Assembly (NCBI RefSeq): GCF_019061125.1
Contig: NZ_JAHQYI010000001.1
Span: forward strand, 1,116,001 to 1,180,000
DNA from: Microbacterium sp. NC79
GTDB lineage: Bacteria > Actinomycetota > Actinomycetes > Actinomycetales > Microbacteriaceae
Direction: 5' to 3'
DNA: 64,000 nucleotides
Of this stretch, positions 1 to 9,018 are shown piece after piece (within the stretch, counting starts at the first letter, position 1; every line of letters starts with the position of its first letter). The notes under the pieces are model-generated. The model saw only the letters and a program-made list of their open reading frames with translations, was not told where the DNA came from and did no database searches. Both the position numbers and the translations under genes were made by a program.

Positions 1-1
1 C

Positions 2-1108
2 GCGTTCGCGATTCCACTGTGGTTTGAAGTCGGATCCCTGGTCGTTCTGTCGCTTATTCTGCTGGCAGACCTGCTGCTGATCATCAAGCGACCCCACGTT
101 CCTTCCGCGAAGGAATCAACGCTCTGGGTCGTCTTTTACGTCACGCTCGCGTTGATCTTCGCGGCGGTTCTCGGGCTCATCGCCGGATGGGACTGGGCCG
201 GACTCTTCGTTGCCGGTTGGGCAACCGAGTACAGTCTCTCGATCGATAACCTGTTCGTCTTTGTGCTGATCATGACCCAGTTCCGCGTGCCCCGCCGCCT
301 GCAGCAAGAAGTGCTCATGGTCGGCATCATCATTGCGCTCGTGCTTCGCGCCGGCTTCATTTTCCTCGGTGTGACGCTCATCAACGCGTTCTCGCCGGTC
401 TTCTACATCTTCGGCGCCTTCCTGCTGTGGACCGCATACAAGCAGGCCTTCGACACCAGTTCTGACGACGAAGAGGCCAAGGAAAGCAAGATCATCACCT
501 TCTTGCGTCGTCGCGTTGAAATTACCGACGAGTTCGACGGCGCCAAACTCCGCACCGTCGTGGATGGCAAGAAGCTCTTTACCCCGATGCTCGTCGTTTT
601 CGTTGCGATCGGTCTCACCGACCTGATGTTTGCGATTGACTCGATTCCGGCAATCCTCGGCATCACGCACGAGTTCTTCATCGTGCTGACGGCAAACATC
701 TTCGCGCTTATGGGTCTGCGCCAGCTGTATTTCCTGCTTGGCGGCATGCTCGAGAAGCTGCGCTACCTGCACCTCGGTATCGCAGTGATTCTGGCGTTCA
801 TTGGTGTCAAGCTGATCCTGCACGCGCTGCACGTCAACGACCTGCCGTTCCTCAACAACGGTGAAGGATTCAACGTTCCCGAAGTGGAGACGTGGATGTC
901 GCTGACGGTGATCTTCGGATCGCTCATCGTTGCGACCATCGCGAGCCTCATCGCCTCGCGTCGCGACGAGCGCCGCGCGCCGAAGACGTCGGTCACGCCG
1001 GCCGCCGGAGCATCGGCCGTGGCCGCTGGCGAATCGAAGCTCAACGAATCAACGGTGAGCCCGAACAACGCTGACACAGATAACGGCGAAGACTTCCTGA
1101 AGCGATAA
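2..1108 (+). CDS. TerC/Alx family integral membrane protein, 5' end outside the window
   Basis: The reading frame is open from the first bases of the window, so the start lies upstream; the visible part is about 368 residues. It is strongly hydrophobic with several membrane segments and carries the family hallmark SIDNLFVF (nt 241-264) and a second related motif FAIDSIPAILG (nt 631-663), whose acidic residues lie in membrane segments. TerC/Alx proteins are linked to tellurite resistance and, in better studied members, to manganese export; the substrate here is an inference only. The C-terminus is a polar Ala/Ser/Asn-rich tail, not obviously functional. The gene ends in front of a strong palindromic terminator shared with the convergent metY. 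Confidence 0.9.
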   Translation, partial: AFAIPLWFEVGSLVVLSLILLADLLLIIKRPHVPSAKESTLWVVFYVTLALIFAAVLGLIAGWDWAGLFVAGWATEYSLSIDNLFVFVLIMTQFRVPRRLQQEVLMVGIIIALVLRAGFIFLGVTLINAFSPVFYIFGAFLLWTAYKQAFDTSSDDEEAKESKIITFLRRRVEITDEFDGAKLRTVVDGKKLFTPMLVVFVAIGLTDLMFAIDSIPAILGITHEFFIVLTANIFALMGLRQLYFLLGGMLEKLRYLHLGIAVILAFIGVKLILHALHVNDLPFLNNGEGFNVPEVETWMSLTVIFGSLIVATIASLIASRRDERRAPKTSVTPAAGASAVAAGESKLNESTVSPNNADTDNGEDFLKR

Positions 1109-1120
1109 GTCCTCACCAAA

Positions 1121-1157
1121 AGAAGGCCTCCTCTGCGCAGAGGAGGCCTTCTTTCAT
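1121..1157. terminator. Bidirectional intrinsic terminator between terC and metY
   Basis: Bases 1121-1152 form a perfect 32-base palindrome (arm AGAAGGCCTCCTCTGC) with a short T-run on the plus side and AAAAGAA/TTCTTTT on the other side. It sits between two converging stop codons, so it can end both transcripts. Confidence 0.85.
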
Positions 1158-1162
1158 TTCGG

Positions 1163-2437
1163 CTACAGCACCCGATCGAGGTCGGCGATCAGGTCGTCGA
1201 GGTCTTCCAAACCGATCGAGACGCGAAGGGTTCCCGGGTAGACGCCGACCTCGGCGCGCTCTTCGGGAGTGCGAAACGCGTGCGATGTCGTCTCCGGGTG
1301 CAACACGAGCGAGCGCACATCACCCAGATGCGTCATATGTGTGAAGGTCTGCACGGTGTTGACGACACGGGCGGCGGAGTCACGTCCGCCGCGCAGCGTG
1401 AAGCTGAACACGGAACCATACCCGCGGGGCAACAGCGTCTGCGCGAGTTCGTGAGAGGGGTGCGTTGGCAGGCCCACGTAGTCCACGGACTCGACGGCAG
1501 GGTGCTGCTGCAAGTACTGCGCGATGACGAGGGCTTGGCGCGACTGTTCCCGCACGCGCAGGCTGAGCGTCTCAACACCCTGTCCGATCAAGAACGCGTT
1601 GAGGGGCGAGAGCGTCGGTCCGAGCCGCGGGGCAACACTCTCCTTTGCGTAACCGGTGAATGTGCTCGCGCCATACTTCTCGGCGAAGCTCGCACCACCC
1701 AGGCGGCTCTTCGCCACCAGGTGCGGGAAGCGGGCGCCATGCACGACCGCATCAAAGGTTCCGCCGTCAACGATCACGCCGCCGATCACCGAACCCTGCC
1801 CAGACAAGAACTTGCTGGTCGAGTGTACGGACAGCGCGGCGCCGTGCTCCAAGGGGCGGAACAGGTAGGGCGTTGCGAACGTATTGTCGATCACGAGCGG
1901 GATGCCGTACTCGCGGCCCAACGCGGCGACAGCCGCCACATCAAACAGCAGGTTGGCGGCATTAGAAATAGATTCGCCGAACAGCACCTTAGTGTTGTCG
2001 GTAATTGCCGCACGCCACGCTTCTGGGTCTGCAATGTCATCAATGAAGGTCACGCTGATGCCGAGCCGGGGGAGGAGATCAAGGAAGAGCCCGCGCGATC
2101 CCTCATAGATGTGCGTTGAGCTGACAATGTGATCGCCGGCACCGGCGAGTGCAAGAATCGCCGTCGACACCGCGGCCTGACCGCTGCCGACCAGCAGCGC
2201 TCTGGTTCCGCTCTCCAACGCGGCGAGCTTCTCCTCGACAGCATCAATGGTGGGGTTGCCGGTGCGCGTGTAGCCGTAGCCCGTGCCCTCGCCAAAATGG
2301 GCGACGCCCTCTTCAAAACTGTCGAACGTGAAGCCAGCCGTCAGATGAATGGGCAGGGCGCGCGGCGTTGCGGGCGCTGCGGTGGTTCCGACGTGTACCT
2401 GGCGCGTCGAAAACCCGAGAATCTTCTGATCGGTCAT
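1163..2437 (-). CDS. metY: O-acetylhomoserine aminocarboxypropyltransferase (sulfhydrylase)
   Basis: A 424-residue PLP enzyme of the Cys/Met metabolism family, which makes homocysteine from O-acetylhomoserine and sulfide in methionine synthesis. Visible motifs: the N-terminal FSTRQVHVG typical of MetY, the substrate/PLP region YGYTRTGNPT, the cofactor-stacking stretch SGQAAVSTAI and the Schiff-base lysine in HSTSKFLSGQG. The length fits the MetY branch (about 430), longer than MetB/MetC (about 390). The ATG is preceded by AAGGAG at a good distance. The gene is alone and diverges from the leu leader; I looked for a SAM riboswitch in the 150 bases upstream and saw none. Confidence 0.92.
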   Translation of the reverse strand: MTDQKILGFSTRQVHVGTTAAPATPRALPIHLTAGFTFDSFEEGVAHFGEGTGYGYTRTGNPTIDAVEEKLAALESGTRALLVGSGQAAVSTAILALAGAGDHIVSSTHIYEGSRGLFLDLLPRLGISVTFIDDIADPEAWRAAITDNTKVLFGESISNAANLLFDVAAVAALGREYGIPLVIDNTFATPYLFRPLEHGAALSVHSTSKFLSGQGSVIGGVIVDGGTFDAVVHGARFPHLVAKSRLGGASFAEKYGASTFTGYAKESVAPRLGPTLSPLNAFLIGQGVETLSLRVREQSRQALVIAQYLQQHPAVESVDYVGLPTHPSHELAQTLLPRGYGSVFSFTLRGGRDSAARVVNTVQTFTHMTHLGDVRSLVLHPETTSHAFRTPEERAEVGVYPGTLRVSIGLEDLDDLIADLDRVL

Positions 2438-2583
2438 TGTGCTCCTTGAAACGATGAGGACGACACCAGATTGACACTGCCGGTGTCGTACGCGCTGGCA
2501 TATGTACTCCTGTTACGGCGCGGGCGCGTTCTCGCCGTGTGTCTGCACGTTAAGGCGCGCACGAAACCCCTTTCTAACGGTGG

Positions 2584-2589
2584 TAGCCT
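2584..2589 (+). promoter_or_regulatory. -10 element of a leaderless transcript starting at the leu leader peptide
   Basis: TAGCCT lies exactly six bases before the GTG at 2596. The same -10/N6/start arrangement precedes about ten genes in this window (recG, coaD, ftsY, rsmD and others), which supports both the promoter and the leader start. Confidence 0.6.
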
Positions 2590-2595
2590 GACGGT

Positions 2596-2640
2596 GTGCG
2601 TGGCGCGATCCTCCTTCTTAGTCGCCGCGGCGAGTCCTAG
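2596..2640 (+). CDS. leuL: Leucine leader peptide for leuCD attenuation
   Basis: A 14-codon ORF beginning with GTG and reading MRGAILLLSRRGES, with three consecutive leucine codons (CTC CTT CTT, 2611-2619). It begins six bases after a -10 box, lies 67 bases before leuC, and its last codons form one arm of a hairpin (2625-2634 with 2655-2664). Leucine-codon leader peptides before leu genes are a known attenuation design, and comparative work has proposed them for leuA in Actinobacteria. Translation is inferred from position, codons and structure. There is no U-run after the hairpin, so control may act on leuC translation rather than on classic termination. Confidence 0.65.
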   Translation: MRGAILLLSRRGES

Positions 2641-2664
2641 TTTCTGCTGGCCTCCTCGTCGCGG
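2625..2664 (+). promoter_or_regulatory. Candidate attenuator hairpin of the leu leader
   Basis: CCGCGGCGAG (2625-2634) pairs with CTCGTCGCGG (2655-2664) through ten pairs, one of them G-U. The left arm overlaps the leader peptide codons just after the Leu triplet, so a ribosome stalled on leucine codons would keep it from pairing. A competing short hairpin CTCC/GGAG (2652-2666) uses the right arm. Confidence 0.55.
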
Positions 2665-2706
2665 AGTTTCGCTACGGCCCACACACAATGTTTCTTGGAG
2701 ATCTGC

Positions 2707-4158
2707 ATGAGCACCGCTGCCATTTCCCGTCCCCAAACTCTGGCCGAAAAGGTCTGGGACAACCACCTCGTCGTCAAGGGTGAAGAAGGTCAGCCTGACC
2801 TGATCTACATCGACCTTCACCTGGTACACGAGGTGACGAGCCCGCAGGCCTTTGATGGCCTGCGCGCCGAGGGGCGCCCCCTTCGTCGCCTTGATCTCAC
2901 GATCGCGACCGAAGACCACAACACGCCGACACTCGACATCGACAAGCCGATTGCCGACCTGACCAGCCGCACGCAGATCGAAACGTTGCGTCGCAACGCC
3001 GCCGAGTTCGGCGTGCGCCTGCACTCGCTTGGCGACAAGGAGCAGGGCATTGTGCACGTCGTTGGCCCGCAGCTTGGCCTCACGATGCCGGGCATCACGG
3101 TCGTCTGCGGCGACTCGCACACGTCAACGCACGGCGCTTTCGGTGCCATGGCATTCGGTATCGGAACCAGCGAGGTCGAGCACGTCATGGCGACGCAGAC
3201 CCTTCCGCTGAAGCCGTTCAAGACGATGGCGATCAATGTTGAAGGCGCGCTGAAGCCGGGCGTTACCGCGAAAGACATCATCCTCGCGGTGATCGCGAAG
3301 ATCGGAACCGGTGGTGGCCAGGGCTACGTGCTTGAGTTCCGCGGTTCCGCCATTCGTGCGCTCTCCATGGAGGGCCGCATGACGATCTGCAACATGTCGA
3401 TTGAGGCCGGTGCACGAGCTGGCATGGTCGCTCCCGACCAGATCACCTTCGACTACCTTGAGGGCCGCGACCACGCCCCCAAGGGGCAGGACTGGGACGA
3501 CGCGGTCGCGTACTGGAAGACGCTGCCCACCGATGAAGGCGCCACCTTTGACGCTGAAGTCTTCATCGACGCCGACATGCTGGAACCGTTCGTGACGTGG
3601 GGTACCAACCCCGGACAGGGCGCCTCGCTGTCTGACGTGGTTCCGAACCCCGCAGACGTCGCAGACCCTAACGAGCGTGCCGCGGCTGAGCGCGCGCTCG
3701 AATACATGGATCTGACCCCCGGAACCAAGCTGAAGGATGTTGCCGTCGACGCCGTATTCATGGGGTCATGCACGAACAGCCGCATCGAAGACCTGCGCGC
3801 TTTTGCGTCGGTCATCAAGGGCCACAAGAAGGCCGACGGTGTTCGCGTCATGGTGGTTCCTGGTTCCGCGCGCGTGCGTTTGGAAGCCGAAGCAGAAGGT
3901 ATCGACAAGATCGTCGAGGAGTTCGGCGCGGAATGGCGATTTGCTGGTTGCTCCATGTGCCTCGGTATGAACCCCGACCAGTTGGCTCCCGGCGAGCGGT
4001 GTGCGTCAACGTCGAACCGAAACTTTGAAGGACGCCAGGGCAAGGGCGGTCGCACGCACCTGGTCTCGCCGCTTGTCGCTGCAGCGACCGCGATTCGCGG
4101 CACGCTGTCGAGCCCGAGCGATTTGGAAGCTACCGTCACCGAGATGGCAGAGGTGTAA
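2707..4158 (+). CDS. leuC: 3-isopropylmalate dehydratase, large subunit
   Basis: A 483-residue aconitase-family subunit that, with LeuD, isomerises 2-isopropylmalate to 3-isopropylmalate in leucine synthesis. It has the substrate motif [14 protein letters not shown] and the [4Fe-4S] ligand motifs GSCTNSR and CSMCLGMN. The frame is open a little further upstream from a TTG at 2695, but the ATG at 2707 has GGAG six bases before it and gives the normal N-terminus ([15 protein letters not shown]). leuD follows after three bases. The leucine leader peptide upstream suggests control by leucyl-tRNA supply. Confidence 0.96.
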   Translation: MSTAAISRPQTLAEKVWDNHLVVKGEEGQPDLIYIDLHLVHEVTSPQAFDGLRAEGRPLRRLDLTIATEDHNTPTLDIDKPIADLTSRTQIETLRRNAAEFGVRLHSLGDKEQGIVHVVGPQLGLTMPGITVVCGDSHTSTHGAFGAMAFGIGTSEVEHVMATQTLPLKPFKTMAINVEGALKPGVTAKDIILAVIAKIGTGGGQGYVLEFRGSAIRALSMEGRMTICNMSIEAGARAGMVAPDQITFDYLEGRDHAPKGQDWDDAVAYWKTLPTDEGATFDAEVFIDADMLEPFVTWGTNPGQGASLSDVVPNPADVADPNERAAAERALEYMDLTPGTKLKDVAVDAVFMGSCTNSRIEDLRAFASVIKGHKKADGVRVMVVPGSARVRLEAEAEGIDKIVEEFGAEWRFAGCSMCLGMNPDQLAPGERCASTSNRNFEGRQGKGGRTHLVSPLVAAATAIRGTLSSPSDLEATVTEMAEV

Positions 4159-4161
4159 GAC

Positions 4162-4773
4162 ATGGAAAAGTTCACAACCCACACCGGAATCGCCGCTCCT
4201 CTGAAGCGTTCCAACGTTGACACCGACCAGATCATCCCGGCCGTCTTCCTGAAGCGTGTCACCAAGACCGGCTTCGAAGACGCCCTGTTTCACGGATGGC
4301 GCCAAGACCCCGAGTTCGTGCTCAACCAGCCCGAGTTCCAGGGCGCGTCGATTCTCGTCGCGGGGCCTGACTTCGGCACCGGCTCCAGCCGTGAGCACGC
4401 CGTCTGGGCGTTGCGCGACTTCGGGTTCGCTGTCGTTCTGAGCCCGCGATTTGCCGACATCTTCCGCGGAAACTCGGGCAAGCAGGGCCTACTGACCGGC
4501 ATCATCTCCGAGGCAGATCTGGAAAAGATCTGGGCAGAAATCGATGCCAACCCTGGCTGTGAAATGACGGTAAATCTCCAGGAGCGTACCGCCACGGTGG
4601 GCGCGCTCAGCGTCTCATTTGAAATCGACGATTACACTAGGTGGAGGCTCCTGGAGGGACTCGATGACATCGGGCTGACTCTCCGGAACGAAGACAAGAT
4701 CGCCGCCTACGAGGCGAAACGAGAATCCTGGAAGCCCCGCACCTTGCCGGTGCAGGCTTCGCCCGCACAGTGA
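4162..4773 (+). CDS. leuD: 3-isopropylmalate dehydratase, small subunit
   Basis: A 203-residue swivel-domain partner of LeuC. Typical features are the N-terminal [20 protein letters not shown] and the signature [13 protein letters not shown] that contacts substrate. Length matches the family (about 200). It starts three bases after the leuC stop, with AGAGG inside the end of leuC as ribosome binding site, so the two are co-translated. murA follows after ten bases. Confidence 0.96.
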   Translation: MEKFTTHTGIAAPLKRSNVDTDQIIPAVFLKRVTKTGFEDALFHGWRQDPEFVLNQPEFQGASILVAGPDFGTGSSREHAVWALRDFGFAVVLSPRFADIFRGNSGKQGLLTGIISEADLEKIWAEIDANPGCEMTVNLQERTATVGALSVSFEIDDYTRWRLLEGLDDIGLTLRNEDKIAAYEAKRESWKPRTLPVQASPAQ

Positions 4774-4783
4774 GGCACGCAGT

Positions 4784-6145
4784 ATGACCCTGAACAACGT
4801 TTCGTCGTCCGGAGCACCCAGTTCAGGGGATGAGGAAATCCTCGCCATTCGCGGCGGGCAACCGCTGTCAGGACGCGTTTCGGTCAAGGGCGCGAAGAAC
4901 CTCGTCACCAAGGCGATGGTTGCTGCGCTCCTTGGCGAGACCGCGTCAGTCCTTCGTGACGTCCCCGACATCTCCGATGTTGCCGTCGTGCGCTCTTTGC
5001 TTGAGGTGCACGGGGTTGCCGTGTCGGAAGGGCCGGAAGAAGGCTCGCTGCTGCTTGACCCGGCAAATGTCGAGTCAGCGCATTTCGAAGAGATTGACGC
5101 GCATGCGGGTTCTTCGCGTATTCCGATTCTTTTCTGCGGTCCGCTGTTGCACCGTCTCGGTCAGGCATTCATCCCTGACCTCGGTGGCTGCCGTATTGGC
5201 GACCGTCCGATCGACTTCCACCTTGACGCCCTGCGCAAGTTTGGTGCCGTCGTTGAGAAGCAACCGAGTGGAATCCGCCTGTCGGCGCCCAACGGTCTGC
5301 GCGGAGCCAACATTCACCTTCCGTACCCGAGCGTCGGCGCTACCGAGCAGGTCCTGCTGACGGCAACGCGTGCAGAAGGCGTCACTGAGCTGAAGAACGC
5401 GGCCATCGAACCGGAGATCATGGATCTCATTGCGGTACTGCAGAAGATGGGTGCGATCATCTCGATCGAGCCCAACCGCGTCATTCTGATTGAGGGCGTC
5501 AAGAGCCTGCGTGGCTACGACCACCGTTCGATCTTTGATCGCAACGAAGCCGCAAGCTGGGCAGCAGCAGCACTCGCGACCAACGGTGAAATCTTTGTCG
5601 AGGGTGCGCGTCAGCCCGACATGCTCACCTTCCTGAACGTGATTCGTCGGATGGGTGGCGACTTCGATGTGCGCGAAGACGGCATCCTGTTCCGCCGCGA
5701 CGGCGACATGCGCGCTGTCACGGTTGAGACCGACGTGCACCCTGGCTTCATGACGGACTGGCAGCAGCCGCTCATCGTGGCGCTGACGCAAGCGCACGGC
5801 GAGTCCATCGTGCACGAGACCGTGTACGAAAATCGCTTCGGCTTCACTAGCGCCCTGAACCAGATGGGTGCCAACATTGTTGTGCACCCGCACGGTCTTC
5901 AGGATGGGCCACGTCGCGTGCCGCGTCGCATGCTCGAGCAGGCGGCCGTTGTCAACGGCCCGACGCCTCTGCACGGTGCCGACATTGTGGTTCCGGATCT
6001 CCGTGGTGGCTACAGCCACGTGATTGCGGCGTTGACGGCCGAAGGCGAATCCGTGGTGCGCAACATTGGCATCATCCGCCGCGGCTACGAGAAGTTCCTC
6101 GACAAGCTGACCGGGCTTGGCGCTGACTTCGACGTCGTCGGTTAA
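4784..6145 (+). CDS. murA: UDP-N-acetylglucosamine 1-carboxyvinyltransferase
   Basis: A 453-residue EPSP-synthase-fold enzyme that transfers enolpyruvate from PEP to UDP-GlcNAc, the first committed step of peptidoglycan synthesis in the cytoplasm. The VKGAKN motif with the conserved Lys-Asn pair is at about residue 29. The catalytic loop reads LGGCRIGDRP (about residue 142): the cysteine is kept, which is the fosfomycin-sensitive form, unlike the Asp variant of mycobacteria. The N-terminus is about 20 residues longer than in E. coli. GAGG precedes the ATG. It sits in the leuCD-murA-plsC-gpsA-ddl run, mixing leucine synthesis with envelope precursors. Confidence 0.94.
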   Translation: MTLNNVSSSGAPSSGDEEILAIRGGQPLSGRVSVKGAKNLVTKAMVAALLGETASVLRDVPDISDVAVVRSLLEVHGVAVSEGPEEGSLLLDPANVESAHFEEIDAHAGSSRIPILFCGPLLHRLGQAFIPDLGGCRIGDRPIDFHLDALRKFGAVVEKQPSGIRLSAPNGLRGANIHLPYPSVGATEQVLLTATRAEGVTELKNAAIEPEIMDLIAVLQKMGAIISIEPNRVILIEGVKSLRGYDHRSIFDRNEAASWAAAALATNGEIFVEGARQPDMLTFLNVIRRMGGDFDVREDGILFRRDGDMRAVTVETDVHPGFMTDWQQPLIVALTQAHGESIVHETVYENRFGFTSALNQMGANIVVHPHGLQDGPRRVPRRMLEQAAVVNGPTPLHGADIVVPDLRGGYSHVIAALTAEGESVVRNIGIIRRGYEKFLDKLTGLGADFDVVG

Positions 6146-6154
6146 TCTGACCTG

Positions 6155-6898
6155 ATGTCCGTTTCACCGGAGAAGAGCAAGCTGAGCTGGTTTTGGCCAC
6201 TTTCGGCCATCGCGGTTCCGCTTGTCGCGCTCGTCACCAAGACCAAGCGCCTCGGTGCGCTGCCCAAAGACGGTGCGTACGTGCTGGCACCGAACCATAT
6301 GTCTGAGTTTGACCCGCTCATCGTTGCCGTCTCGGTATGGCGGATGGGGCGAGCGCCACGATTTATGGCGAAAGCCAGCCTGTTTAAGATTCCGGTTGTC
6401 GGGTGGATTCTGCGCGTGACGCAAATGATTCCGGTGCAGCGCGAATCGACAAGTACCGGCGCACGACAGACGCTGGATGCCGCCGAGAACCTGGCGGCAA
6501 CCGGACGCGGCGTCATCGTCTATCCCGAGGGCACGCTGACGCGTGATCCTGATCTCTGGCCCATGCGCGGAAAGACGGGCGCCGTGCGTCTGGCTCTCGA
6601 GGCCGGGGTGCCGCTGATTCCGGCAGCCCACTGGGGTGCCGAGAAGATCATGCCGCGCTACGGAAAGTTCTCGTTGTGGCCGTTGCGTAAGAAGTCGATC
6701 TTCATCGTTGGAGAGCCGATCGATCTCTCCGCGTTCGAAGGTCGAGAGCGCGAGCCACGCGCACTGGCCGAAGCGACTACTCTGCTGATGAACGAAATCG
6801 CAGCGCTCGTCGCGCAGCTCCGCAACGAAAAGGCCCCAGCCGAGCGGTGGGATCCCAGCAAGCACAACCAGAAAGAAACCGGCAATTATGAGTCGTAA
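6155..6898 (+). CDS. plsC: 1-acyl-sn-glycerol-3-phosphate acyltransferase
   Basis: A 247-residue PlsC-family acyltransferase that makes phosphatidic acid from lysophosphatidic acid and an acyl donor. Acyltransferase block I is NHMSEFDP (His and Asp of HX4D, about residue 48), followed by the FMAKASLF region and the block III motif YPEGTLT (about residue 128). There is one N-terminal hydrophobic stretch (residues about 10-27). It starts nine bases after the murA stop and its end overlaps gpsA by 11 bases, so expression is coupled. The exact acyl substrate cannot be told from sequence. Confidence 0.9.
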   Translation: MSVSPEKSKLSWFWPLSAIAVPLVALVTKTKRLGALPKDGAYVLAPNHMSEFDPLIVAVSVWRMGRAPRFMAKASLFKIPVVGWILRVTQMIPVQRESTSTGARQTLDAAENLAATGRGVIVYPEGTLTRDPDLWPMRGKTGAVRLALEAGVPLIPAAHWGAEKIMPRYGKFSLWPLRKKSIFIVGEPIDLSAFEGREREPRALAEATTLLMNEIAALVAQLRNEKAPAERWDPSKHNQKETGNYES

Positions 6899-8015
6899 GC
6901 CCATGGCAGCGCCGAAGGTCGCAGTCATCGGCGCCGGAAGCTGGGGAACCACGTTCGGCAAGATTCTTGCTGACGGCGGTAGCAACGTCACGATGTGGGC
7001 GCGGCGACCAGAGCAAGCTCTGGAGATTCGCGAAAGCAAGCGCAACAGCCAGTATCTGCCTGGCATCAACCTGCCGCGCTCGATGACGGCAACGCCGCAT
7101 CTGTCGGAGGCGCTGGAAGGCGCTGAACAGATCTTTCTCTCCATCCCGAGCCAAACGGCCCGCGAAAACCTGAAGGCAATTCGGCCCCTTATCGCTGGTT
7201 CCGACGCCCCCATCATCAGTCTGATGAAGGGGGTCGAGAAGTCATCGGGGCTGCGGATGAGCCAGGTGATCGAGCAGGAGCTGCAGATCGATCCGGCACG
7301 CATTGCCGTCGCATCAGGGCCGAACCTGGCGCTGGAGATTGCTCGTGAGCAACCCACCGCTGCCGTGATTTCATCGACAAGCCGCGAAACGGCAGAAGCT
7401 GTCGCGCGATTGGCGAGCAACAAGTATTTCCGCACATTCGTGAACACCGACGTGACCGGTACCGAGTTCGGCGGGGTTCTGAAGAACCTCATCGCCGTGG
7501 CCATCGGTATCGTCGACGGTGTCGGCTACGGCGAGAACACGAAAGCGTCGATCATTACGCGCGGTCTCGTCGAGATGACCGATTTCGCGGTCGCGTATGG
7601 CGCTGAGCCGGAAACCCTGCAGGGCCTTGCTGGCCTTGGCGACTTGATCGCCACATGCCAGTCGCCGCTGAGCCGCAACAACACCGCGGGGCGACTGCTC
7701 GGCCAGGGCTACAGCATGAAAGACGTTGTAAAGCAGATGAACCAGACGGCGGAAGGTCTCGCCTCCGTCGCGCCGGTGCTGCAGCTGGCGAAGGAGGTCG
7801 GCGTTGATATGCCGATCGTTCGCCAGGTGAAGATGGTTTTGGACGGGCAAATGAATCCGCGCGACATCGCGCCGCATTTGACCACCGATGACGACACCCC
7901 GAAGGGGGAGAGGACGCAGTATGGCCAAGCAGGTGGTGGCGGTGCTCTTCGGCGGGCGCTCAAGCGAGCATTCGATCAGTTCCGCGACGGCGGGCGGAGT
8001 GCTTCGGGCGATTGA
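6888..8015 (+). CDS. gpsA: Glycerol-3-phosphate dehydrogenase [NAD(P)+]
   Basis: A 375-residue enzyme that makes sn-glycerol-3-phosphate for phospholipids. It has the Rossmann motif GAGSWGT near residue 14, the conserved GVEKSSGL region and the C-terminal domain with KNLIAVAIGIVDGVGYG carrying the catalytic lysine. The family is usually about 335-340 residues; here the frame runs 95 bases into ddl, adding about 31 residues with a Gly/Arg-rich composition after the normal C-terminus (HLTTDDDTP). The overlap is unusual and is listed as a finding. The start is the ATG at 6888 inside the end of plsC. Confidence 0.93.
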   Translation: MSRKPMAAPKVAVIGAGSWGTTFGKILADGGSNVTMWARRPEQALEIRESKRNSQYLPGINLPRSMTATPHLSEALEGAEQIFLSIPSQTARENLKAIRPLIAGSDAPIISLMKGVEKSSGLRMSQVIEQELQIDPARIAVASGPNLALEIAREQPTAAVISSTSRETAEAVARLASNKYFRTFVNTDVTGTEFGGVLKNLIAVAIGIVDGVGYGENTKASIITRGLVEMTDFAVAYGAEPETLQGLAGLGDLIATCQSPLSRNNTAGRLLGQGYSMKDVVKQMNQTAEGLASVAPVLQLAKEVGVDMPIVRQVKMVLDGQMNPRDIAPHLTTDDDTPKGERTQYGQAGGGGALRRALKRAFDQFRDGGRSASGD

Positions 8016-9015
8016 TCGCGACCGGTTCACGGTCATCCCGATCGGCATTACCCGCAACGGAACGTTTGTCCTTGAAGAGGACAACCCGGAAAAGTTTCAG
8101 CTCGATTCGGCAAACCTGCCGGAGATCGTTGACAACGGCACCCGCATCATTTGGCCTGAGGGTGCTGACGACCGCACCCTGAGCGTTCGCGAGGCAGACG
8201 GCGCGGTGCGTGAACTTGGCGAGGTTGACGTCGTGCTGCCGATTCTGCACGGTGTGCATGGCGAAGACGGAACCATGCAGGGCTTCCTCGATATTCTGGG
8301 GCTCCCGTACGCTGGCGGCGGCGTTCTTGGTTCCGCCATCAGCATGGACAAGCACTTCATGAAGATTGCACTGGCGGCCGCCGGAATTGCGGTTTCGCCC
8401 GGTTTCACCACCACAGCGCGCGAGTGGAACCAGGATGCCGCGGGCGTGCGTGCGCGCGCGAGTGCGTACCCGCTGCCGATCTTCGTGAAGCCTGCACGCG
8501 CCGGCTCCAGCGTCGGCGTTTCGCGTGTCAGCGACATGAGCGAGTTCGATGACGCAATGAGCATCGCATTGGCGGAAGACTCGAAGGTGCTCGTAGAGCA
8601 GGGTATTACGGGTCGTGAGGTTGAAGTCGGCGTGCTCGAGGGGCGCGGTGGCGCTCCGGCGCGAGCGTCCCTCGCAGGCGAGATCGTGCTCACCACGCGT
8701 GCGTTCTATGACTTTGAGGGCAAATACCTCGGCGGCGACGGTGTGGATGTCGTGTGTCCTGCCGCCATCACCGATGACGAGATGCGTTCGCTTCAGGAGA
8801 CAGCGGTTGCCGCATTTGAGGCTGTCGATGGCATCGGACTCGCGCGCGTTGACTTCTTCCTCACCGAGAACGGTCCTGTGGTGAACGAACTCAACACGAT
8901 GCCCGGATTCACACCGATCTCCATGTTCCCGAAATGCTGGATCGCATCGGGCATGACGTACGCTGAGCTTATTACCGAGCTGCTCGACACGGCTTTGGAG
9001 CGTACTGAGGGGTAG
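7921..9015 (+). CDS. ddl: D-alanine--D-alanine ligase
   Basis: A 364-residue ATP-grasp enzyme that joins two D-alanines for the peptidoglycan stem. Motifs: VLFGGRSSEHSIS at the N-terminus, the HGVHGEDGTMQG loop, FVKPARAGSSVGVSR for ATP binding and the metal-binding end VNELNTMPGFT. The frame is open back to 7888, but the ATG at 7921 follows a strong GGGGGAGAGG and gives the usual N-terminus. It starts inside the end of gpsA in another frame. The Tyr-type specificity loop was not resolved by eye, so D-Ala-D-Ala rather than D-Ala-D-Lac is assumed from context. Confidence 0.94.
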   Translation: MAKQVVAVLFGGRSSEHSISSATAGGVLRAIDRDRFTVIPIGITRNGTFVLEEDNPEKFQLDSANLPEIVDNGTRIIWPEGADDRTLSVREADGAVRELGEVDVVLPILHGVHGEDGTMQGFLDILGLPYAGGGVLGSAISMDKHFMKIALAAAGIAVSPGFTTTAREWNQDAAGVRARASAYPLPIFVKPARAGSSVGVSRVSDMSEFDDAMSIALAEDSKVLVEQGITGREVEVGVLEGRGGAPARASLAGEIVLTTRAFYDFEGKYLGGDGVDVVCPAAITDDEMRSLQETAVAAFEAVDGIGLARVDFFLTENGPVVNELNTMPGFTPISMFPKCWIASGMTYAELITELLDTALERTEG

Positions 9016-9018
9016 CGC

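Noticed and set aside
2438..2583. Possible SAM riboswitch upstream of metY
   Set aside because: No match to the conserved core of SAM riboswitch classes could be seen on the minus strand; a plain Shine-Dalgarno precedes the ATG.
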